This document shows positions 9,614 through 16,989 of a stretch of DNA of 48,424 bases, piece after piece (position 1 is the first letter of the stretch; each line of letters starts with the position of its first letter). The stretch spans positions 1-48,424 of the forward strand of contig ONMI01000045.1 of assembly GCA_900318915.1 (NCBI GenBank), written 5' to 3'. Made by a program: the position numbers and the translations under genes. The stretch comes from an uncultured Prevotellaceae bacterium. Lineage in GTDB: Bacteria; Bacteroidota; Bacteroidia; Bacteroidales; Bacteroidaceae. The notes below the pieces were generated by a model, which saw only the letters and a program-made list of their open reading frames with translations, made no database searches and was not told where the DNA came from.

Positions 9614-10348
9614 ATGATTGGAGTAGTTTTGGCGGCTGGTATGGCATCGCGCCTCAGACCGCTTACCAACGACCGGCCGAAGTGCCTGCTCACTGTAGGA
9701 TCGCGCACACTCTTGCAGCGTACGTTCGATGCGCTCATCGCAGCCGGAATCAAGGAGTTTGTGGTGGTGACGGGCTACCGGGGGGAGATGATTCGCCATT
9801 TCCTCGATAAGCAGTATGCCGACGCAAATCTCACTTTCCACTTCCTGCATAATGCGGATTATCAAAACAACAATAATATCTTCTCACTTTGGATGACACG
9901 CGATATCGTGCGGGGCAAGGAGTTTATCCTGCTCGACAGCGATATCCTCTTCGACCCGAAAATCATCACGCGCATGGTGCAGGAACCGGGCACGGCACTC
10001 GCACTCAACCGCCATGAACTGGGCGACGAAGAGATAAAAGTCATCGTCGATGAACAAAACCGGGTGGTCGAAATCAGCAAGGTGTGCTCCATCGCCGACG
10101 CCGTGGGCGAGAGTGTTGGCATAGAGAAAATGGATGCTGAATACAGCGAAGCGCTATTTGCCGAACTCGACAAGATGATTGTGGAGGAGAAAATGGTCAA
10201 TGTGTTCTACGAAAAAGCATTCGAAAGGCTCATTCCGCAGCAGCATTGCTTCCATATCGTGGATACTACTAATTTCTTCTCCATCGAACTCGATACCGTT
10301 GAGGATTTCAACAGCGCCAGGCAACTCATACCGGCCGAACTATTCTAA
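9614..10348 (+). CDS. LicC-like nucleotidyltransferase (probable phosphocholine or sugar-phosphate type)
   Basis: About 244 residues, NTP-transferase fold. The N-terminal nucleotide-binding motif is VLAAGMASRLRPLT followed by RPKCLL, and the metal-binding Asp lies in LLDSDILF. The length and the close pairing with a LicD gene (5 bp gap) favour LicC-like cytidylyltransferases, which make CDP-choline or a related CDP-alcohol for LicD. A sugar-1-phosphate nucleotidyltransferase remains possible, and no choline kinase or transporter is seen nearby. The 54 bp before it are extremely AT-rich, with the motif AATCTTTAAT repeated. Confidence 0.75.
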   Translation: MIGVVLAAGMASRLRPLTNDRPKCLLTVGSRTLLQRTFDALIAAGIKEFVVVTGYRGEMIRHFLDKQYADANLTFHFLHNADYQNNNNIFSLWMTRDIVRGKEFILLDSDILFDPKIITRMVQEPGTALALNRHELGDEEIKVIVDEQNRVVEISKVCSIADAVGESVGIEKMDAEYSEALFAELDKMIVEEKMVNVFYEKAFERLIPQQHCFHIVDTTNFFSIELDTVEDFNSARQLIPAELF

Positions 10349-10353
10349 AGCAA

Positions 10354-11277
10354 ATGATCGACTTCAATCTTCAAGAGGAGGTGAGAGACGGATTCCATGT
10401 CTTGGCACAAATGAAAAAGGTGTGGCAGGTGGAAACCGACTTGCTGGCGGTCTTCACCGAGGTGTGCAGAAAAGAAAAACTGCGCTTCTGGGTCGATGGC
10501 GGCTCTCTGCTCGGCACCATCCGACACCATGGATTCATACCTTGGGACGATGACGTGGATGTGTGCATGCCCAGAGCCGACTACGACCGGCTCGTGGCCA
10601 ATGGCGACAGGCTCTTCACGCATCCTTATTTCCTGCAGACGGCTTACTCGGACAAGGATTATTTCCACGGCCATGCGCAATTGCGAAACAGCCTCACGGC
10701 GGCCATACGGCCTTCTGACGCCTTTCAGCCTTTCAACCAGGGCATTTTCATCGATATCTTCGTGCTCGACGAGGCACCCGATGATGAGGCGGAAAGAAAG
10801 GAGTTGGCTCGTTGCTGCAGAAAGACGCAGCGCTTCCTAAAGGCGAAAAACACGCACATCATCGCATCAGGACGACTGGGACTCATATTCCGGAAAATGA
10901 AATGCCGGCGCGAGGTGAAAAAGCGCGGATGGCAAACCATTTACAGGGAAATGGAAGACCGGCTCAGAGGGGTCGACCCGGATAAATGTGGCTGTTGGGC
11001 CGAACTGGCTTTCAGCGGCGATGATATTATGTTTCCCAAACAGATCTTCGACCACACGCTGTGGATGCCATTCGAGAATATCTCCGTGCCGGTGCCCGCC
11101 GGATACGACTTGTTCCTGCGCACACAGTTCGGTGATGACTATATGACACCAAGGCAGGACCCAAGCTACCATGGACAACTGATTTTCGACACAGAGAAGA
11201 GCTATCTGCAAATACTTCCGCAGGTGCAGAGAGAGTACAGGGCTTCGGCGCTTAAAAGATTGATTAAAAAATTGTAA
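10354..11277 (+). CDS. LicD family phosphotransferase (first copy)
   Basis: About 307 residues. The LicD core is WVDGGSLLGTIRHHGFIPWD then DDVDVCMPR, with the metal-binding DDD cluster and the Gly-Thr-Arg loop intact. LicD proteins move phosphocholine or similar phospho-alcohols from a CDP donor to surface glycans. It follows the LicC-like gene by 5 bp, so donor and transferase are co-expressed. It ends convergently with the galactofuranosyltransferase-like gene, 34 bp away. The acceptor glycan is unknown. Confidence 0.88.
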   Translation: MIDFNLQEEVRDGFHVLAQMKKVWQVETDLLAVFTEVCRKEKLRFWVDGGSLLGTIRHHGFIPWDDDVDVCMPRADYDRLVANGDRLFTHPYFLQTAYSDKDYFHGHAQLRNSLTAAIRPSDAFQPFNQGIFIDIFVLDEAPDDEAERKELARCCRKTQRFLKAKNTHIIASGRLGLIFRKMKCRREVKKRGWQTIYREMEDRLRGVDPDKCGCWAELAFSGDDIMFPKQIFDHTLWMPFENISVPVPAGYDLFLRTQFGDDYMTPRQDPSYHGQLIFDTEKSYLQILPQVQREYRASALKRLIKKL

Positions 11278-11311
11278 TATGGCTCAATACGATGTCAATG
11301 AGGTGCGCAGC

Positions 11312-12355
11312 TTATAAAAAATGCATCTCTGATAGGGCGCGTCCCAGTGCGTGTCTGAAGTAGTCGCCGCGACGCAGACGGTCGCTCACTTTGCGCACAC
11401 GGGTGTGCATGGCGCTCAGCTTCTCGGCGGTGATGCCCTTCAAAAGGGTGTTCAGCTCCTCTATGCTGCTGATGCACAGACCGATGCCTTCTTCCTTGAC
11501 CAAACCGGCCAAGGCGGCCTCCGACCAGATAATCACGGGCATACCGGCGCGAAGATAGAAGGATACTTTGTGGGGACTGTTGTAGCGGAGATACTCACCG
11601 AAATTGCCCGTACAGCTGTCCAGGGAGTCGCCGTCCCATACAAAGCCGAACTCGCCTTTCACACTCTCGATAAACTGCTCGGCGGGCATGAAGTCATGAA
11701 ACACGATATGAGGACTGTCTTTCAGTGTCGGAAGACCGGAACGGTTGCCGTAGATGTGCAGACGGTAGTTCTTTATCTCGTCGGGCATCTGCAGCAGAAA
11801 GGCGTTCTTGCGCATGGCCAGCGCCCCGGCGTATACCAGCGTGGGGGTACCTGACATCGCAGCATCGTCTTCATGGTGCACCGCAGTGGAGCGGTAGTCG
11901 AAAAGGCCCAGGGCGCCCAGCTGGTTTTCGTAGCCGTGGTCCTTGAGCCATTGTTTCATCACTTCGTTCGAGGCTATCACATAGTCGGCATGCATCAGCC
12001 GGGCTATCTCTTGCTTGGGGGTGAGCTTCTTCCTGCGCATGGAGCCCAGGTCGTGTATCAGGGCTATCACGTGGGCGCCGCGGAGATGGGCCACGCGGCA
12101 GATGAAACTGAAGTATTTCTTGACAGGATACTGCAGCACGATGATGTCGCCTTTACGCACCAGCACGCAATAAAGCAGTATGCCGGCCAGGTCAAGAAAG
12201 AATTTCAGCAGTTTGTTGTTGTAGAAGGTGCGGCGTAAACCAAGATTCACGGCACCCATTTCCTCAAGGGTGTCTTCGTTGTCGGTCTTGGCTTTGTTGC
12301 CCGAACTTTCCACTCCACGGTAGTTGCGCGATATATAGCAGAGGCGGCCTTTCAT
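11312..12355 (-). CDS. Probable galactofuranosyltransferase (WbbI/GlfT1-like)
   Basis: About 347 residues from MKGRLCYISRNY. It resembles beta-1,6-galactofuranosyltransferases of the GT-B-like group: ALIHDLGSMRR near the middle, GLFDY, FVWDGDSL, and a C-terminal NSPHKVSFYLRAGMPVI motif typical of GT-B donor sites. glf at 8390 would supply UDP-galactofuranose. The start at 12355 is 31 bp downstream of a good -7 box; an in-frame ATG at 12397 lies above that box. Family assignment is from motif memory and the glf context, so the linkage made is uncertain. Confidence 0.7.
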   Translation of the reverse strand: MKGRLCYISRNYRGVESSGNKAKTDNEDTLEEMGAVNLGLRRTFYNNKLLKFFLDLAGILLYCVLVRKGDIIVLQYPVKKYFSFICRVAHLRGAHVIALIHDLGSMRRKKLTPKQEIARLMHADYVIASNEVMKQWLKDHGYENQLGALGLFDYRSTAVHHEDDAAMSGTPTLVYAGALAMRKNAFLLQMPDEIKNYRLHIYGNRSGLPTLKDSPHIVFHDFMPAEQFIESVKGEFGFVWDGDSLDSCTGNFGEYLRYNSPHKVSFYLRAGMPVIIWSEAALAGLVKEEGIGLCISSIEELNTLLKGITAEKLSAMHTRVRKVSDRLRRGDYFRHALGRALSEMHFL

Positions 12356-12385
12356 AGTTGATGGGGTTGGTGGTTCTTTTCGCTG

Positions 12386-12393
12386 CAAAAATA
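12386..12393 (-). promoter_or_regulatory. -7 box TATTTTTG
   Basis: TATTTTTG on the minus strand, about 31 bp before the galactofuranosyltransferase-like start at 12355. Confidence 0.6.
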
Positions 12394-12519
12394 GCATATA
12401 TTTCTCAAATTATACCCTCATACCGCAAATTTAACGGGATTTTAATGACCTTTTACATAAAAGTCCTGCCTCCTCATAGCTGCCGGTCACCCATCAGCCG
12501 GAAATGAATGACAGTATTT

Positions 12520-13359
12520 TCATAGAAGATCTTCAATTGAGGTGCCTTTGTAAGGACGGTTCAGGTCCAGGCGGAAAAAGTGGTGCTGAACCTGCTTCTC
12601 CTTGGGTGGCAACTGCATGTAGTCACCGTATTTGTTGCTAAGGTACTCATCGAAGTGCTCAACACCAAGGAACTGCTGGTCCTCGAAAACGTACCACTGT
12701 GGTGTGCCCAGAATGCGCTTTTCCATGCACCCGCGTAGGTTGTCGTCGTAGTCACATACATATTGGCTTTCGTCATAGTCGTACTTCAACATGTAGCTGC
12801 GCACCTTGTTCTGCATCCAGGCAAGCGAAAACGTCTTGTGAAGCAACCACGGGAACCATGAACGTGGTCCATATCCGTGCTTGAAAGGATCGCGGCCGCG
12901 CAGAAACAGCAGATGGCGCCACAGCTTGTAGCGCCTGAAGTGCAACCTCCGCCGACATTCGCTGGTAGGAACACCATCAATGGGGAATACGTCGATGTAT
13001 ATACCTTCGAGAAACTTAAAGTCGGGACGCTCCAGCAACGTAGTGCTTGCATCCTCTATCTTGGCAAATGGATAGGGATAGGTGGGGTCGGTCTCGTGGC
13101 TGATAACCTCGTAGGGCGCTGGCAGCCATTCGCGCCAGTGGGCCATTAGTTGCTCGTAGTCGGGGCGCGGCATGCAGATGTCCATGTCATCGTCCCAAGG
13201 GATGAAACCTTTGTGGCGCACTGCGCCTAACATGGTACCTGCCCACAGATAGTAACGCAGGTGATGTTCGCGGCACACTTGGTCAATGGCACGCATGTTG
13301 CCCATCAACTTCAGCTGTAGGTCGCGAATGTCGTAGTTGGTTTCGGTATACAATCTCAT
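12520..13359 (-). CDS. LicD family phosphotransferase (second copy)
   Basis: About 279 residues. The LicD core YYLWAGTMLGAVRHKGFIPW then DDDMDICMPRPDYEQL is intact. It is a paralogue of the LicD at 10354 but clearly diverged, especially in the middle, so it probably acts on a different acceptor or phospho-alcohol. It is separated from the galactofuranosyltransferase-like gene by about 165 bp, which holds that gene's promoter, and has its own -7 box. The transferred group cannot be read from the sequence. Confidence 0.88.
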   Translation of the reverse strand: MRLYTETNYDIRDLQLKLMGNMRAIDQVCREHHLRYYLWAGTMLGAVRHKGFIPWDDDMDICMPRPDYEQLMAHWREWLPAPYEVISHETDPTYPYPFAKIEDASTTLLERPDFKFLEGIYIDVFPIDGVPTSECRRRLHFRRYKLWRHLLFLRGRDPFKHGYGPRSWFPWLLHKTFSLAWMQNKVRSYMLKYDYDESQYVCDYDDNLRGCMEKRILGTPQWYVFEDQQFLGVEHFDEYLSNKYGDYMQLPPKEKQVQHHFFRLDLNRPYKGTSIEDLL

Positions 13360-13380
13360 AGTTCAATCGGTGGCGTTTCA

Positions 13381-13490
13381 AAAAGTGTGTCTGAAGTCTG
13401 TCAACTTCATAATAAGATTGCAAAGTTAATGGTTTTTTTGAACAATCTCATGTCTTACGATTAATTTGTAATCTCACTCAGACACATTTT
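13381..13490. repeat. Imperfect inverted repeat around the second LicD promoter
   Basis: Arms AAAAGTGTGTCTGA (13381-13394) and TCAGACACATTTT (13478-13490) are inverted and differ at one position. They enclose about 83 bp that includes the LicD -7 box. This may be a degenerate short inverted-repeat element or chance. Confidence 0.4.
13421..13428 (-). promoter_or_regulatory. -7 box TAACTTTG for the second LicD gene
   Basis: TAACTTTG on the minus strand, about 62 bp before the start at 13359. Confidence 0.6.
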
Positions 13491-13495
13491 CTTCT

Positions 13496-14299
13496 TCATA
13501 GCTCAATGTCGCTCAGACGGGTGCCAGGACCGAAACGGTCTAGGTCTACGTTACCGTGGATGCCTTTGATATGCCCCTTCTCGCTGTACTGCCAGATGTT
13601 ATACTTGCCGCCGCCTTTCAGCTCGGGCTCCTTCTTGCTGTAGCGGGCCATGAAGATAAAGTATTTATTGAACTCCGGAGCCAAACGCTCGTTGTAAAAG
13701 TGGTGCTGGCTGTACAGCAGGGGATACTTGCCGTAATGCTCTTTGACAAGTTCCATGAATTTCTGAAGACGGACTTGCAAGATGTCACGTTTCACCAAGC
13801 TGTTGCCGGTCTGCTCAACATCTACCATGGGCACCAGGTCTTGCTGGCTCTTGTCTACGTTCTGATTGAAGATGGCAAATTGCTCTTCGGCGGTTCTGTA
13901 ACCTCTGAAAAAATGGTAGCTGCCCACCTTCAGGCCGGCGGCACGGGCTTCACGCAGGTTCTTCTTGTATTTGGAGTCCACTATCGAGAAACCTTCGGTG
14001 GCCTTGATGTACACGAATTTGATGTTCTTGTCCTCGGCTACCTGCTGCCAGTTGATGTTGCCATTGTGCTTGGACACGTCGATGCCGTCGTATTGGGCAT
14101 TGCTGCTGTGGCCGGCGAAGAAGATGTCTTGCACGTAGGGCACCAGAAGGTAACACACGAGCAGCACAAATGCGCCGATGACCCAAGGACGGCTCTTGCG
14201 CCATGTCTTGAGCCACCAGGCGCGTAGGCTGCCCGATGTCTTCTTCTTCCTCTTGCCGCTACGCTTGCGGCGGGGCTTCTTCGTAGTGTTGGTTGCCAT
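13496..14299 (-). CDS. Membrane-anchored GH25 muramidase
   Basis: About 267 residues. A very basic N-terminus (residues 7-20, mostly Lys/Arg) precedes one membrane segment at about 40-56, so it is anchored with the catalytic domain in the periplasm. The GH25 fold starts at GIDVSKHNG (Asp74), followed by YIKATEG and the catalytic MVDVEQ (Asp160, Glu162). GH25 enzymes cleave the MurNAc-GlcNAc bond of peptidoglycan. It is the last gene of the tight minus-strand run, 35 bp after the PBP-like gene, so it is probably the cutting partner of that putative cell-wall system. Most GH25 enzymes are exported; the inner-membrane anchor keeps this one at the site of synthesis (inference). Confidence 0.9.
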   Translation of the reverse strand: MATNTTKKPRRKRSGKRKKKTSGSLRAWWLKTWRKSRPWVIGAFVLLVCYLLVPYVQDIFFAGHSSNAQYDGIDVSKHNGNINWQQVAEDKNIKFVYIKATEGFSIVDSKYKKNLREARAAGLKVGSYHFFRGYRTAEEQFAIFNQNVDKSQQDLVPMVDVEQTGNSLVKRDILQVRLQKFMELVKEHYGKYPLLYSQHHFYNERLAPEFNKYFIFMARYSKKEPELKGGGKYNIWQYSEKGHIKGIHGNVDLDRFGPGTRLSDIEL

Positions 14300-14334
14300 T
14301 CTTCTTTTCTTGTCAGAAAGAATTAATCACATTT

Positions 14335-16976
14335 TTAGTAGTAATTGCGGGTCATGTCGTACAGCTTCTGCAGACGGTTGCTGCCGTCGGAGAAAAATTT
14401 GTGGGCATGTTCCGATTTGATGCCCCAATAATTGGCGCAATTGGGGCATTGATGCCCGGGGCGGCATTTTTGGCATTCGTAGGAGCGGGTGATGCGCACC
14501 ACGCACACAATGCCTTTGCCCTGGCGGTTGGCGCGGATGTCGGTGAGCGAACTTTGGTCCACCAAGCCGAATGCGTACATACCTACGTCTACATAGCGGT
14601 TGTTGCCGCCCAGAAGGGGAAACTCGTAGCGGCTGTAGGCATCGGGGGTGCCGGTCTTCGAGAAGAGGGTCAGCGTGTGTCCGGGGGTGGTCAGATGGCT
14701 CATCTTGGTGTGCATGGGCGCGAGCAGGCTGCCTCTGCTTTGGGCGGCCTGCAGGCGGTCCAGGAAGTCGTTCCACGTGGTGTTGTTCTGAGCGACGGTG
14801 CGTTGTCCCAACACCGAGGCGGGATATTCGGGACCTTCTTGTATCAGGGAATGGAAGGTGGTGGAGCGGGGCTTGATGAAGGTGCCCGATACATCGTATT
14901 TGCCTATCATCCGGCACCACGCTTCTGCCACCTTGATGGGGTTCCACATGTTGTCGCCCTGGCCGAGAGCCCAGGGCACAAGGCGCTGTTTGAAGTCGTC
15001 ACCGTCGAGAAAGCGGTCCAGGCGCAGGCTGGTCAGCTCCGGACTGATTTCCTCCAGACCGAAGTTCTTCTCGTCAGTGTTGAGCTCGCTGCCGGCAAAG
15101 AGTTGGGAGAAGAGGTTCAGGTCGGTGGTGTACTCCTTCTCGTAGTTGGTGTTGTACAGATAGGAGAGCCAGTTGGTGAAGGGATGGCTGAGCAGGTCGA
15201 TGCTGCCGTCCTTACGGGAGTCCTTGAACTTGAGCAGACTGTCGCGCCCTACCTCGAAGAAGTTCTGGCTGCCGCTCAGGGGTAGGCGGGTCACTGTGGC
15301 GCCGTCTATGCGCTCGCCGGTCATGGCCAGCGCGGCCAGGGCTACAGGATAGACATCGTCGGAACGATACAGGAAGGTGGTGAAGTCGCAACCGCCCCAA
15401 TGGGGGGCCGTCTTCTTTGCCCAGGGATGAGTGCGTCGGCCGAAAAACAGGGCTGTGGCATGCTGGGCGTTCCAGTCGTCGGGGGCGTGGTAGCGGGACG
15501 GACTGGCGGTGTTCATATTGAGCAGTGTGGGCGAGGCTTCCACGGCGGCCAGGGCCACCATGGGCTTGAACGTACTGCCGATGGAGCGGCGCGAAAGCGA
15601 GGGGTTGCGGATGGTCATGCGCAGGGCCTCAGGATAGTCGGCATGGTCGAAGAGGTCGGTGTAGAAGGGACTAGCGAGCACCTCGCCGGTGTGCAGGTCC
15701 ATAATGGTTACCGACATGTCGTACTGCTCCTTCTTCTGGCTCTTGGGCTTTTGGGGGTCGTTGTTGATTGATTGGCGCAACCGCTGCAGATAGCGTTGTA
15801 TTTCGGTCTCAAACTCGCGGGAGAGCAGGGGATCCACTGTCAGCTCCACACGCTCCACATTGTCGCGGTTGGAGAGGTGTCGCGACAGACCGCTCAGCAG
15901 CTGTTGCGTGAAGAGGTCTGTCTGAGTGGGAGAAATGGTGAAGCGGCTGGCGCCCTTGCTCGACTGCACCAGGCAGGACAGCACCCGAGAGGGGTCTTCG
16001 CGCTGGAATACGAACTCGCCAAGCTTGCGCGAGTCGGCGTCGTAGACGAGCACTTTCATGCCGTCGTGGAAGGCAATCGTCTCCGACGCCGCCTATCACG
16101 GTGATGGGGGCATTGTGTGCGATAATCAGACTGTCGTGCGAATAGCTGATGGTGAATCCAGCGGCATCGGGACTGTCTCTACGGTCGCGCATGCCGATGT
16201 GGATGGCGCAGGTCTCAGGCGTGTCGAACACCTTCTTGTAGTAGTCGTAGTAGTCTATCTTCTGACTGCCGTACAAGAGAATGCCTTCCTCCATGATGGC
16301 TCGGAAGTCGATGGCGTTGTCGCGGTTCAGCCGTCGTTCGTCGCGTAGGGGCAGTACAGTGCTGCCGTAGGTCATATAGATGGTGCCGCTGTCGGAAAAC
16401 AGACAGTTGCTGGTGCCCAGGATGGAACCGCTCCAGGGATTTTTGCAGGGGGCGGATGCCGTCTACCCGCTTTTGGTCGGCATGGCAGGTGAAACGGAAG
16501 TAGGTCTCCGACAACTGGTCGTTCTGCCGCTGAAGCAGTTGGGGCAGACGGCTGTTATAGTAAAACTCGCGCATCTTGGCGTCTTCGATGTATTCGGGGT
16601 GGATGGCCACCAGCCGTAGGTCGGAGGCTTCGATGTAGGCCTTGTGCTCCTCACCGTAGGGAAGGGCAAACTCAAGGGCCTTGTAGCGCTTGTTCAGACT
16701 GTCCAGACAGGTGCCTTGCGTCTCGGGCGATACCTGAAGCAGAAGGTCGTTCAGCAACTGGTTGGCCTTGCCTACGAAGCCTTCGTCGGCCGCAAGGGTG
16801 GCCGTGGGGTCGTAGAGCGTGGCGCGGCCGGCTTCGCCCAGGGCGGTGCATTTCTTGAAGCAGGTGAGCAGCAGGGCAAGCAGCAGCACAAACAGTGGTA
16901 CACCGCCCACCAGGAAGGGGCGGATGGCTATCTGCCGGTCTTTATGCAGATGGGGTTCTATCTTGGGTTCTGGCAT
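14335..16976 (-). pseudogene. Class B-like penicillin-binding protein (transpeptidase), two apparent frameshifts
   Basis: Read across two one-base frame changes, this is an ~880-residue protein. It has one N-terminal membrane segment (around LVGGVPLFVLLLALLLTCF), a long periplasmic region and a transpeptidase-like domain. Diagnostic motifs are DLHTGEVLAS, the SxxK box STFK (15565-15576) and the KTGT box (14647-14658). The expected SxN motif reads SDD (15355-15363, in YRSDDVYPVAL), so the Asn is an Asp. The C-terminus carries a CxxC-x5-CxxC knuckle (CQKCRPGHQCPNC). Frame 1 ends at the A5 run (T5 on plus, 16440-16444), after which the sensible reading is NPWSGSILGTSNC; frame 2 changes at about 16087 (to ETIAFHDG). 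Each lesion is one extra base. The strong domain conservation argues for sequencing error, recent decay or phase switching. No glycosyltransferase (GT51) domain is seen. Confidence 0.7.
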
Positions 16977-16989
16977 GGGGTGGATGGTT

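Noticed and set aside
14335-16976. Class A (bifunctional) PBP
   Set aside because: No GT51 glycosyltransferase motifs in the N-terminal part; only a transpeptidase-type domain.
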